This document shows, one piece after another, positions 13,991-22,105 of a DNA stretch of 59,290 bases. A program made the position numbers and the translations under genes. The DNA comes from a virus. The notes beneath the pieces were generated by a model. The model saw only the letters and a list, made by a program, of their open reading frames with translations, was not told the origin of the DNA and did no database searches. The stretch spans positions 1 through 59,290 of IMG/VR virus record IMGVR_UViG_3300031963_000163; one strand, written 5' to 3'. Position 1 is the first letter of the stretch. The number at the start of each line of letters is the position of its first letter.

Positions 13991-15172
13991 ATGAAAGTTC
14001 TAATCACAGAATCACAGTTATTAAGGGTAAGGAAAAGAATGTTATCAGAACAGGGACAAATAGACCCAGTTGGACGTTTCCTTAATATGACTTTGCCAGG
14101 TGATTGGAAATCAGAAGAAAAAAATTATTCGGCATTTAACGAACCTATGGGAAGAAATGATAGAAGTACCCAAGGTAAATACAGAAACCCTCTACCTCCA
14201 CAAACAAACAAATATTATTATAACGGAAGACAGTGGGAGGTCAAATCACTTGCGAATGTGGATAATTGGAGAGATGTCCCACGAGGATATTACCCTCCTG
14301 ATTATCCAAAAGCGTTGGAATGGGAGAAAGAAAATCAAAAAAAACAACAAACACAAAAAAAACCATCTGGGATGTACCCTGAGGGTGGTTATAAATATTC
14401 TATGCCACTTATCAATCCGTATTTTTCACCTGAATACCCTTTAGGTCTTTCTCAAGAACAGAAGAAAACCCTTGAGGGGGCTTTGGCATATAAAGAATCC
14501 GAAGCGAAAATGAAAACGAACGCAGTAACAAGAGGTAGACAACAAATGAAAGGTGCTGCAAAATCCGACACAATTGCTCAAATGACGGACAAACAAGCTC
14601 AGGAAGCTAAAATGCAGGTAACGAGACAAATAGGAGATGAAATATTAAAAATTAAAGATGCTTTCGGGTGGTATCTTGCTGCTCAACCACCTGAAGAAGA
14701 AGGTTTTGATTGGATTGGTTTCGGATTGCTTGTAGCCTCTATACTCCCTGTTGTTGGTCCTGTTGCTCGTGTTGTGAACATTGGTTATAATCTATATAAT
14801 GCAATCAATCAATATGAAAAAGGTCAATATGCACAAGCAGGGTTGAGTGTACTTTTTGCGGTTTTACCTTCAGCTTCATCACGATTGAAAGGCATTAATG
14901 TATATAGTGTGATAGCTAAGGGTGGAGATGAAGCCGTTGAACTTGAAAAAGTATTAGCACAAAATGCAGATAAATGGTTTAATGGTGTTGTAACCAAACT
15001 GGGTCAGGCCACTGAGTCAAATTTACCAGTTGCCATTTCAAAATATGGAGGTAAGCAAGCACTAGAGACGGTAATTGAAAGAGGGCTTGGTAAATTTACC
15101 GAAGATTTGAATGCAAAAGGTTTGGCGAAATATATTGCTAAAACTACGGACTTACAATACAACGACAGATAG
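13991..15172 (+). CDS. Tagged membrane-active protein, 393 aa
   Basis: I start at 13991, where the tag KVLITESQLLRVRKRMLSEQ begins (LSE before Q). Residues ~30-150 are Pro/Tyr/Gln-rich and probably extended. A hydrophobic hairpin follows (residues ~245-300): GFGLLVASILPVVGPVARVV and a segment with NLYNAINQYEKGQYAQAG and FAVLPSAS. This is the same plan as the 2411 protein, so the two look like paralogues with different N-terminal regions. The C-terminus is helical. Inferred role: packaged membrane-inserting or DNA-ejection protein. Confidence 0.75.
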   Translation: MKVLITESQLLRVRKRMLSEQGQIDPVGRFLNMTLPGDWKSEEKNYSAFNEPMGRNDRSTQGKYRNPLPPQTNKYYYNGRQWEVKSLANVDNWRDVPRGYYPPDYPKALEWEKENQKKQQTQKKPSGMYPEGGYKYSMPLINPYFSPEYPLGLSQEQKKTLEGALAYKESEAKMKTNAVTRGRQQMKGAAKSDTIAQMTDKQAQEAKMQVTRQIGDEILKIKDAFGWYLAAQPPEEEGFDWIGFGLLVASILPVVGPVARVVNIGYNLYNAINQYEKGQYAQAGLSVLFAVLPSASSRLKGINVYSVIAKGGDEAVELEKVLAQNADKWFNGVVTKLGQATESNLPVAISKYGGKQALETVIERGLGKFTEDLNAKGLAKYIAKTTDLQYNDR

Positions 15173-15174
15173 AT

Positions 15175-15468
15175 ATGAATTCAATACCATTGTGGTTAAA
15201 AAGAAGAATAGGAGAAAATAATCTCAAAACATTTGTTGACCAATCAATTCAACAACAGCCCACACCTTGTTCAGATTTTAGTGATGAATTTGAATATGCG
15301 GATAATATAATTTCTTGGGCTTGTGACGACTTTTTGACTGTAGATGAAAACTTATCGTTGGGTGAAGATTACGACGAAATTTATAGTTTCATTTACGATT
15401 ATATTAAAGAATTATTTGGGTTTGAACTATTGGAACTTTATAGGGACACCTGTGGAGAAGAAGATTAA
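15175..15468 (+). CDS. Hypothetical acidic protein, 97 aa
   Basis: A short acidic protein (about a quarter Asp and Glu) starting two bases after the upstream stop, so probably translated with the membrane-active protein. NSIPLWLKRRIGENN leads into EYADNIISWACDDFLTVDEN. It has no tag. A chaperone-like partner that keeps the basic or hydrophobic neighbour soluble is possible but unproven. Confidence 0.6.
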   Translation: MNSIPLWLKRRIGENNLKTFVDQSIQQQPTPCSDFSDEFEYADNIISWACDDFLTVDENLSLGEDYDEIYSFIYDYIKELFGFELLELYRDTCGEED

Positions 15469-15477
15469 ATTTCTTCA

Positions 15478-15484
15478 TATTTAT
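15478..15484 (+). promoter_or_regulatory. TATTTAT box, short spacing
   Basis: Ends 5 bases before the ATG at 15490. Confidence 0.5.
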
Positions 15485-15489
15485 TCTAT

Positions 15490-16356
15490 ATGGCGTCCAA
15501 GATATTTTTAAAAGAATCAGAATTAATTTCAGTAATTAAGAACATTGTAGAACAAGCAAAACTTGAGTATGATGAACTTGATTATATGGCTGCCTTCGTC
15601 CACATCTACATGGATTGGATTAGAAAAAACACTCCTGAAAAATTTTGGTCGTATCCTTTTGGATTTTTGATAAAAAAATATTCTAAACCATTCCTCCAAG
15701 ACATGACTGGTAGTGATTATCGTAATATGGATGATTACAATAATTATGAAATAAGTAAGTGGGACATTGATAGAATTGTAAAAACTATTGTAAGTAGAGG
15801 TGGTTATCAATTACCCAGCTTATATTCTGAAGAAAAATTCACAGAAAAATACAAAAGAGTACTTCCTGAAATAATTGAACAACTTGAATTGCCCGACTAC
15901 GCTTCTGTAAGATTTGAGGAGAATGACCCGAAATTTGTAAAGGTATTTATTGATGTTCCATTTGCAACAATGCTGATGTCCCCAAACACAAATTCTATTA
16001 GTACACATAATATTCAAAGAAAGATAGAAAGTTTTTTACAAAATTTTTTAGGATTGGAATTAGGTAATCCTGCCCACGGAGAATTAAATATAGATGTAAA
16101 GGAACCAAAACTTGTTGGTTTAGAGTCGTGGGTTAAAGACGTTTTGAACAAAGTGATTAAAAAAGAAATTCGTTCTTTCCCTGAAGCAAGAGATTTAAAA
16201 AGCATAAGGTTCGAACCAAGTACAAAAGGTGCTCATATGAAATTCGTTTTTAAGGGTTATCCATCATATCAAAATAGACAACTTCTTAAAGATAAGGTCA
16301 AAGGATATTTTTCGAAAATGGGATTACCTGATAATAAAATATCAATAGAAATTTAA
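15490..16356 (+). CDS. Tagged protein, 288 aa
   Basis: Tag KIFLKESELISVIKNIVEQ, ending IVE before Q (about residue 21). The next ~100 residues are aromatic-rich and helical. The C-terminal half shows two similar blocks (VRFEENDPKFVKVFIDVPF and IRFEPSTKGAHMKFVFKGYP) that could be a duplicated alpha-beta unit. No catalytic motif is apparent. It precedes a very basic small peptide gene and another tagged gene in one probable transcript. Confidence 0.7.
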   Translation: MASKIFLKESELISVIKNIVEQAKLEYDELDYMAAFVHIYMDWIRKNTPEKFWSYPFGFLIKKYSKPFLQDMTGSDYRNMDDYNNYEISKWDIDRIVKTIVSRGGYQLPSLYSEEKFTEKYKRVLPEIIEQLELPDYASVRFEENDPKFVKVFIDVPFATMLMSPNTNSISTHNIQRKIESFLQNFLGLELGNPAHGELNIDVKEPKLVGLESWVKDVLNKVIKKEIRSFPEARDLKSIRFEPSTKGAHMKFVFKGYPSYQNRQLLKDKVKGYFSKMGLPDNKISIEI

Positions 16357-16357
16357 A

Positions 16358-16468
16358 ATGGCTAAGAAATCAAAAAAACCAAGACCGATGAGAAGTAGGA
16401 AATCGGGAATAAAAACGGCAAAAAGAATTGCCGAAAATCATCTCGTTCTAAAAAAATACCAACTATGA
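16358..16468 (+). CDS. Small very basic protein, 36 aa
   Basis: A 36-residue ORF, too short for automatic calling, starting MAKKSKKPRPMRSRKSGIKT. It has about 13 Lys or Arg residues and ends in an ATGA overlap with the tagged gene at 16465, which supports real translation. DNA-condensing or nucleic-acid-binding peptides have this composition. No tag. Compare the basic protein at 26810-26941. Confidence 0.6.
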   Translation: MAKKSKKPRPMRSRKSGIKTAKRIAENHLVLKKYQL

Positions 16469-16887
16469 GATATACAATCAAAGAATCTCAATACAAGAGA
16501 TTAATCAAACTAATTTCTGAACAAGAAGAAGAAGCCACAACAGCTCAAACAAGTGGTGCAACCATAACTAAAGCGGCATCTTATGGGGACATTTCGAAAG
16601 TTGCTGGAAGTGAGACAGACCAAGTTGCAGCTGCAACCGCAGGACAAGTAGGTCAAACAGTGGAATTATTTACCGACAAAGAATTGAGAAATAGGTATGC
16701 ATCATACCGATTCAAATCTATGACTAACAATGGTGGTAAACTTGATGTTGCTTTGAAGGGGAATGTTGATTTCAATTTGACTGCAAATTGCAGTACTTTA
16801 CCAACTGACGGTGCTTTCTTGAAGGGAAACGTAAAATATTATTCAAAGGTTTTGTCGGACATGGCAACAGAAAAATGTAAAGGATAA
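16465..16887 (+). CDS. Tagged protein, 140 aa
   Basis: Tag RYTIKESQYKRLIKLISEQ, ending ISE before Q (residue 19). Then comes a Thr/Ala/Gln-rich stretch (residues ~20-60) and a beta-rich C-terminal region with two Cys (DFNLTANCSTLP and TEKCKG). Translationally coupled to the basic peptide before it. No enzymatic motif; unknown function. Confidence 0.7.
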   Translation: MRYTIKESQYKRLIKLISEQEEEATTAQTSGATITKAASYGDISKVAGSETDQVAAATAGQVGQTVELFTDKELRNRYASYRFKSMTNNGGKLDVALKGNVDFNLTANCSTLPTDGAFLKGNVKYYSKVLSDMATEKCKG

Positions 16888-16900
16888 ATGTAAATTGGAT

Positions 16901-17917
16901 ATGGGATTGATTGATTCATTAAAAAAATATAGGTTCATCTTTGAACAAGACGAGAAAGTCATTGAACCTCGTATTGTAAAGTTATTCCGTTTTCTAAATG
17001 AAGAGAAAAAAACCAAAAAAACACGTGCACAACTTTTGGACTTAATCAAAAGTCTAACGGACTATATGAATTTACCTAAAGGTCATGAGTTATATCTTCT
17101 CGAATTATATCTTTTGAATTATAGAAAAGACGGTGATTATAGTTCGATAACAAAAGAAAACTTTGTTGACCCAAGGGAAATGAAAGGGAAAACAACTCCT
17201 AATACTCAAGCCGATTTATATACAGTTGCTCAACTACCATTCAAAGGTTCAAACTTAGAGGGATACTGGTCGAAAGATGCCAAAGGGGTTCCATATTATG
17301 TTGTAAAATCATACAGATGGTATCCAATTTACATTTTTAAAAACGATAGATGGTATGAGATATTTGAACACTACTCATCTTCTACAGGTCGTCAAATGAG
17401 AAATTCAAACCCTGTTGAGTGGAGTGATGTTTTGGATGATAGAGTTTATATTGTAACAAGAAAAGAGATGGAAATGTTAGAAATGGGTGCAACTCACGAA
17501 GACATTATCAAACACAAAAGAAAATCTTTAAAATCAAAAGAACAAGAATTACAAAACAAGAGACTTGCAACCCTTACTCAGAGTAGATACACTTGGGGAG
17601 AGCCGCAAGATGACCAACAAGGGTTTAAAGCGAAATACAGAATTAACTCCATAGATGATACAGGAGACAAAGTTATTATAAATGTTGATGTTGTAGACGT
17701 TCTTAAGTTAGACACGATGACTTATAAAGGAGTAAAAACACCTGAAAATTATCTGAAAGGAGAAATGGAAGGTGTAACTAAAGAAAGAGTTGAAAAGTCT
17801 ATAACAAAAAAACTAAAAGGTGATTTTAGAGAATTTATCGGACCGAGATACAGATACCATGAGCCCCTACCCGAAAAATCGGTAATTGAATTCAATTTTA
17901 ATCACTTGAGAAAATAA
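16901..17917 (+). CDS. Tagged-type protein, 338 aa
   Basis: The ATG at 16901 is preferred over a TTG six bases upstream. The N-terminus GLIDSLKKYRFIFEQDEK is a divergent tag with IFE before Q. The rest is a soluble alpha-beta protein: helical to ~residue 75, then aromatic strands (YWSKDAKGVPYYVVKSYRWY and YPIYIFKNDRWYEIFEHYSS), a Lys-rich coiled region (~210-230) and beta-rich C-terminal ~100 residues. Probably structural or cargo. No known domain recognised. Confidence 0.65.
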   Translation: MGLIDSLKKYRFIFEQDEKVIEPRIVKLFRFLNEEKKTKKTRAQLLDLIKSLTDYMNLPKGHELYLLELYLLNYRKDGDYSSITKENFVDPREMKGKTTPNTQADLYTVAQLPFKGSNLEGYWSKDAKGVPYYVVKSYRWYPIYIFKNDRWYEIFEHYSSSTGRQMRNSNPVEWSDVLDDRVYIVTRKEMEMLEMGATHEDIIKHKRKSLKSKEQELQNKRLATLTQSRYTWGEPQDDQQGFKAKYRINSIDDTGDKVIINVDVVDVLKLDTMTYKGVKTPENYLKGEMEGVTKERVEKSITKKLKGDFREFIGPRYRYHEPLPEKSVIEFNFNHLRK

Positions 17918-17943
17918 AAATTTATTTTTAAATTGGATTTTAT

Positions 17944-18279
17944 ATGAATCCATTATTTGAAAAATTTTTCTCTGTTGGGGGCATAAAAATTGGACCCACA
18001 ATCATATCTCCGTTTCACGTTGATGGTAACATTTTAGGTTCCATCCAAATCTACTCCACTAAAAAGGATTTCTTTTTGGAAAAAAAGATGACTGGAGTTG
18101 TTATAAGAGAATTCAATAACACTATAACACAAGAGTTATATTCTGCATTACAATATCTCTCCATAGATAAAGTCAAATTTGATTATTTTATGAATCAACT
18201 TTTTATAGTTGAATGGGAAAGTGCCCCAAATCCAAAACCAGATGTTGATGTTTTGAAAAAAAGAGCATATATTTTTTAA
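17944..18279 (+). CDS. Hypothetical protein, 111 aa
   Basis: An untagged 111-residue alpha-beta protein (IKIGPTIISPFHVDGNILGS, then helices) ending MNQLFIVEWESAPNPKPDVD. It lies four bases before the cyclophilin gene, likely cotranscribed. No family recognised. Confidence 0.6.
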   Translation: MNPLFEKFFSVGGIKIGPTIISPFHVDGNILGSIQIYSTKKDFFLEKKMTGVVIREFNNTITQELYSALQYLSIDKVKFDYFMNQLFIVEWESAPNPKPDVDVLKKRAYIF

Positions 18280-18282
18280 ATT

Positions 18283-18714
18283 ATGACTAAAGTAAAAATT
18301 TCAACAGACAAAGGTGATATGATTGCGGACTTATATGATGACGCAACACCAGTAACAGTAAAAAACTTTATAGAGTTAATCGAAAAGAAATTCTATGATG
18401 GATTAAACTTTCACAGGGTTATTCCTGGATTCGTAATTCAAGGGGGATGCCCTCTCGGTACGGGAACGGGTGGACCTGGGTATCAAATCCCATGTGAAGT
18501 AGATAAACCAAATCAATTCCATGATAGAGGAGTTTTATCAATGGCACACGCAGGGAGAAATACTGGTGGTTCTCAATTTTTTATCTGCCACAACCGACAA
18601 AATACACAACATTTAGATAGAAACCACACCTGTTTTGGAAAAGTGATGGAAGGTGTCGACATTATTGATAGTATTCAAGCTGGAGACAAAATAAATTCAA
18701 TCACCATAATTTAA
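18283..18714 (+). CDS. Peptidyl-prolyl cis-trans isomerase, cyclophilin type
   Basis: A 143-residue single-domain cyclophilin. Signature FHRVIPGFVIQGG contains the catalytic Arg (R45), followed by GSQFFI near residue 96 and HTCFGKVMEGVDIID. The length matches bacterial cytoplasmic cyclophilins (PpiB type); no signal peptide. It catalyses Xaa-Pro isomerisation during protein folding. In a phage it could assist folding of Pro-rich fibre or structural proteins, or target a host protein; that is inference. Phage cyclophilins are uncommon. It sits within late-looking tagged genes rather than in an early block. Confidence 0.92.
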   Translation: MTKVKISTDKGDMIADLYDDATPVTVKNFIELIEKKFYDGLNFHRVIPGFVIQGGCPLGTGTGGPGYQIPCEVDKPNQFHDRGVLSMAHAGRNTGGSQFFICHNRQNTQHLDRNHTCFGKVMEGVDIIDSIQAGDKINSITII

Positions 18715-18719
18715 TAAAA

Positions 18720-19130
18720 ATGAAAAAATTACTTTTAACTCTCACTTTGATAGTATCTTGTTTGATATTATCAGCACAGACCTACTACAAAGCAACTCTA
18801 ACTGAGATGTACACTTACGACAACGTCAACAAATCGTGGGAGTTATATCAAAAAAATTCTGATGTTAACATCACTGTAGTCGTTGAACCTCAATTCATAA
18901 GTTTTCAAGCTAAAAAACCATCGATGTTTAAAGTTTATGAAAATAGTAAAGAAGAGATGAATACCAAAAGTCTTTCAGGTTATAGGTACACCGCGAAGGA
19001 TTTAAGAGAGGACCAAATGGTAAAGATTGATGTTCTTACACATAAGGAATCAAGAACAGCGGTAATTTCAATTATTAATGTTTCTGAAGGGTATAACTTA
19101 AGATATTTTTTGACCGAAGTATTGGAATAA
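18720..19130 (+). CDS. Exported protein, 136 aa
   Basis: Classical signal peptide: MKKLLLTLTLIVSCLILSAQ with predicted cleavage near SAQ, giving a periplasmic or outer-membrane mature protein of ~115 residues. The mature part is beta-rich. A Cys at residue 14 lies inside the hydrophobic core and is a poor lipobox. It follows the cyclophilin by five bases and has a terminator after it. No family recognised. Confidence 0.7.
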   Translation: MKKLLLTLTLIVSCLILSAQTYYKATLTEMYTYDNVNKSWELYQKNSDVNITVVVEPQFISFQAKKPSMFKVYENSKEEMNTKSLSGYRYTAKDLREDQMVKIDVLTHKESRTAVISIINVSEGYNLRYFLTEVLE

Positions 19131-19135
19131 AAAAA

Positions 19136-19158
19136 ACCCTCTAAAAAGAGGGTTTTTT
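19136..19158 (+). terminator. Rho-independent terminator
   Basis: ACCCTCT-AAAA-AGAGGGT with T-run after the exported-protein gene. Confidence 0.85.
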
Positions 19159-19162
19159 GTTG

Positions 19163-19169
19163 TATTTAT
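19163..19169 (+). promoter_or_regulatory. TATTTAT box, short spacing
   Basis: Ends 4 bases before the ATG at 19174. Confidence 0.5.
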
Positions 19170-19173
19170 TTGT

Positions 19174-19878
19174 ATGGGAAAAAAATATAAAATATTAATT
19201 TCAGAGGTAGAATTCACTGATTTGTTAGTCAGAAATGTTTTTGGTGGTCAAGGTAAAGATGTTATCGGAGACATACTGAAAGATATGAAAGTAGATAAAG
19301 GAGATTCCAAAGACAATTCGGAAACAGAGACTAAATCTTCATCAAATACTGCTGGTGAATTTCCTCAATTAGATATGAATAATCCTGAAGATTACAAGGC
19401 TTATGAAAAAATTGCCAATGATTTTATTTCTTCAAGGTCGTCAAATCTTTTGGGTATAACAGGCTCAATGTTAGCTGACGCAGCTAAAAACTCACAAAAC
19501 AAGTTTGGAAAATATGTTCCTGTTGAATTATCACTTGGACAACTTGCAGCTGAAGGAGGATTTTCAAAAGACCCTACGTCAAGACCAATCAGAACTAAAA
19601 ACCCGTATAATGTTGGGAACACTGATTCGGGAGCAAATGTTCAACACAATTCAGTACAAAGTGGAATTCAAACTTATTATGATTTGATTGCTAAAAATTA
19701 TTTGGTTGGGGACAAAACAGCATCTGATTTGTTAGATAATTTCGTAAACAAAAACGGAAATAGGTACGCCTCAGGAAAAAAGTATGAACAAATGGTATCC
19801 CAAATTGCATCACAAGTTAAAAGTATGGGACAACCGATTATTGCATCAATCAAGAAACCAGATTCCAACGTAGCGTAA
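19174..19878 (+). CDS. Tagged glucosaminidase/transglycosylase-like protein, 234 aa
   Basis: The start KYKILISEVEFTDLLVRNVF is a divergent tag without a clear I/L-x-E-Q end. Residues ~75-225 resemble bacterial glucosaminidase or lytic-transglycosylase domains: PVELSLGQLAAEGGFSKDP with a likely catalytic Glu in AAEGGFS, then NPYNVGNTDSG, and HNSVQSGIQTYYDLIAKNYL. These enzymes cleave the glycan strands of peptidoglycan. With the M23-like protein at 11081 this would give two tagged wall-degrading activities. The start of the WF-family gene at 19878 overlaps the end of this one. Confidence 0.65.
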   Translation: MGKKYKILISEVEFTDLLVRNVFGGQGKDVIGDILKDMKVDKGDSKDNSETETKSSSNTAGEFPQLDMNNPEDYKAYEKIANDFISSRSSNLLGITGSMLADAAKNSQNKFGKYVPVELSLGQLAAEGGFSKDPTSRPIRTKNPYNVGNTDSGANVQHNSVQSGIQTYYDLIAKNYLVGDKTASDLLDNFVNKNGNRYASGKKYEQMVSQIASQVKSMGQPIIASIKKPDSNVA

Positions 19879-20249
19879 TGAAGTACATAATTTCTGAATC
19901 CAAATTAGAAAAGACAATAACCAATTATTTGGATGTGCTTTTTGATGTGGATAATATTCACTACACTGTACCCTATGAATATGATGACGAGACAGGTGAA
20001 GAGGGTGATGATTTAACGAGGATGGAGTTTTACATTGGGGATTATGAAAACGATGATACTTGTTTTAGATGGTATGATTGTGAATATTTCAATCCCGATA
20101 GTCATGCAAGAGATATTTGTCCTACGGTAACAGTAGAGTACAAATATGAAAATATTTTGAACGGATATTTCGGTGATAAATGGAAGGAACCATTTAGAAA
20201 ATGGTTTATCCGCAATTTTGATGAACAAGTCAAAACCGTCGACAACTAA
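19878..20249 (+). CDS. Tagged small protein, WF-domain paralogue, 123 aa
   Basis: The ATG overlaps the previous stop (TAATG). Tag-like KYIISESKLEKTITNYL, then a very acidic region (YDDETGEEGDDLTRMEFYIG) and the C-terminal signature FGDKWKEPFRKWFIRNFDE. It is the closest relative of the 5099 protein in this window. Coupled to a wall-enzyme-like gene, so it might be its partner. Function unknown. Confidence 0.7.
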   Translation: MKYIISESKLEKTITNYLDVLFDVDNIHYTVPYEYDDETGEEGDDLTRMEFYIGDYENDDTCFRWYDCEYFNPDSHARDICPTVTVEYKYENILNGYFGDKWKEPFRKWFIRNFDEQVKTVDN

Positions 20250-20253
20250 AAAT

Positions 20254-20703
20254 ATGCCTATAATTCATCCAAATTTGAAAAAGTTTGTTTTCAATAAGCT
20301 GGCTGAAGACATTGCCGAGAAACAAATTTTTACTAACGAAAGTGATTTTTGGATTATCGAAGAAGATACTCGTGAATGGTTTTTAAAAGCCACTTCTAAT
20401 GGGGAATTACATTATAATCAAACATTTTTCAAACCCTATAAAAGCTTATTTTCATTAGAATCAAAAGAATTATCTAATTTAATTGGTGAGTGGTTTGAAA
20501 AAAACTTTGACTTACCTTTAAGAACAATTCATAGAAGGGGAGGCTCACAGGAATATTATATTTCTGACTTTTTGAAAAAGAAAAAAGGACTTTTAGAGTT
20601 CAACAACAGATACGGATTCACTTACGGATTTACTAAAAAGTATCTTAATTTGAAAAATGGAAAGGGTAAAGTTTTTGTTCAAGATTACTTACTTATCAAC
20701 TAA
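20254..20703 (+). CDS. WF-family related protein, 149 aa
   Basis: The ATG at 20254, five bases after the upstream stop, starts MPIIHPNLKKFVFNKLAEDI, which aligns loosely with the tag region of the paralogues but lacks the ISES core. It contains NLIGEWFEKNFDLPLRTIH, the WF signature. The tail (residues ~110-149) is extra and basic. It runs convergently into the opposite-strand gene ending at 20689. Confidence 0.65.
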   Translation: MPIIHPNLKKFVFNKLAEDIAEKQIFTNESDFWIIEEDTREWFLKATSNGELHYNQTFFKPYKSLFSLESKELSNLIGEWFEKNFDLPLRTIHRRGGSQEYYISDFLKKKKGLLEFNNRYGFTYGFTKKYLNLKNGKGKVFVQDYLLIN

Positions 20704-21741
20704 AGAATATACTTTAGAAATTTTTCTAATCATTTCATCCGCAACATATTTGAATTGTTTTTCATAATATTTGTAAAAATCTTCAGGTTTCTTGAACCTT
20801 GTTACCTTTTTTATGAAATTAGTAAACATGACTTGTTGTTCTCCTTGGAATCCTATGAGTTCGTCTAAAATTGACTGTTTTAACATATCACTATAGTTAG
20901 AAATTGTAGTGTTAACAATGTAATTGTACGTCGCTTCTAACACTCTTCTAACTTTGGTTTTGTCCCTCATCGTAGTTGGGTCCAGACCAAGTTTTTTTAA
21001 GAATTTATCTACCTGTTTTGGTTTGGAGAGAATTTCTTGAGTAAACTGTTCAAAATTGAAATTCTGTATTCTTTTAAAATTTTGATAAGTTGTGTGATTT
21101 GTTAAGAAATTTAAAAAATCTTTTTGTGAAATTTTGTTGGCTTTAATCGCACTTAAGACTTCACTTGGTCTTACTAAATTTTCATTAGCGGAAGTGAAGT
21201 AGATATCATGAATAAATCTATCAACAGCGTCAATTCCTATACCCGAACCAACGGCACCTTGATAAATTGCTCTAGTTTCCATACTATCATATTCTTTCTT
21301 ATGATGGTCGTAAGCGTGTTTCAATTCATGACTGAAATTTTCTATTATTTCATTCTTGTTCTTTTCAAAAAAAGAAGGTAATTCACTGTAATCCCAACCT
21401 TTTGGAACGAGAATCAGAACGAGGATGTTGATTGTCTTACTTTTGATTGTCTGAAGTTTGAAATCAGGAGTTTTCTTCGATTGAGTTTGTACACTCATGG
21501 ACATCAATTCAGGTTCGGTAATTTTTTTGTGAGGCTCCACACCAAGTTTTACCCTCACTGTTGAAAATGGATAGTCGGCAATCTGAAACTGTCCTCTAAA
21601 ATCTTTTTGGGCACCTACACCTGGTTCCAAATCCTCTTCTTTGAGGTTTTTAACCCAATTGAATACTTTCTTGTATATTTTTTCGGATGTCTCGTGAATG
21701 TTTGCGGGTACACCAACAGCTTCTATTATATTTTTCTTCAT
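20689..21741 (-). CDS. Zinc-metallopeptidase-like protein, 350 aa
   Basis: N-terminus MKKNIIEAVGVPANIHE: the IIE before A looks like an early prohead-protease site, a minimal tag. HELKHAYDHH (zinc motif HELKH, residues 138-142) lies in a helix after a strand (INILVLILVP). Residues ~165-190 include EN and SE positions that could give a third ligand, not assignable by eye. The C-terminal half is helical and Lys-rich. No signal peptide. Second of three HExxH proteins with tag-like starts. Activity inferred. Confidence 0.65.
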   Translation of the reverse strand: MKKNIIEAVGVPANIHETSEKIYKKVFNWVKNLKEEDLEPGVGAQKDFRGQFQIADYPFSTVRVKLGVEPHKKITEPELMSMSVQTQSKKTPDFKLQTIKSKTINILVLILVPKGWDYSELPSFFEKNKNEIIENFSHELKHAYDHHKKEYDSMETRAIYQGAVGSGIGIDAVDRFIHDIYFTSANENLVRPSEVLSAIKANKISQKDFLNFLTNHTTYQNFKRIQNFNFEQFTQEILSKPKQVDKFLKKLGLDPTTMRDKTKVRRVLEATYNYIVNTTISNYSDMLKQSILDELIGFQGEQQVMFTNFIKKVTRFKKPEDFYKYYEKQFKYVADEMIRKISKVYSLVDK

Positions 21742-21752
21742 ATTACTGTTTT

Positions 21753-21759
21753 ATAAATA
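21753..21759 (-). promoter_or_regulatory. TATTTAT box
   Basis: On the reverse strand, 11 bases upstream of the ATG at 21741. Confidence 0.45.
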
Positions 21760-21779
21760 CCTAAATAAAAAGAATAAAG

Positions 21780-22103
21780 TTAGACCGCAAAACTTTCACC
21801 ACATCCACAGGTTCGACTAGCATTAGGATTGATAAATTCAAAACCTTTACCATTCAAACCATCAGAAAACTGAAGTTCTGTTCCGAATAGATAAAGAAGG
21901 GATTTGTTGTCTACTAATATTTTAACACCCTTATCTTCTGAGAGTGTATCGGTTGGATTTTGGTCTGAATCAAATGATAAATCGTAGGACAAACCACTAC
22001 ATCCACCTCCTTTCACGGCAACACGTAAGTATGGAGTTTTGTACCCACTCTCTTCAATTAAAGATTTGACTTTTTCTGCTGCTGTTTCGGAAACTGTAAT
22101 CAT
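21780..22103 (-). CDS. A-type iron-sulfur carrier (IscA/SufA/ErpA/HesB family), 107 aa
   Basis: Full-length A-type carrier with the three conserved cysteines: GGGCSGLSYDL (C35) and TCGCGESF (C99, C101). These proteins bind iron or a 2Fe-2S or 4Fe-4S cluster and pass it to apoproteins. Which of IscA, SufA or ErpA it matches cannot be told from sequence alone. Phages of several groups carry HesB-like genes. It lies two bases upstream of, and is transcribed after, the exported-protein gene ending at 22106. Possible clients are Fe-S enzymes of phage DNA metabolism; this is inference. Confidence 0.92.
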   Translation of the reverse strand: MITVSETAAEKVKSLIEESGYKTPYLRVAVKGGGCSGLSYDLSFDSDQNPTDTLSEDKGVKILVDNKSLLYLFGTELQFSDGLNGKGFEFINPNASRTCGCGESFAV

Positions 22104-22105
22104 TT

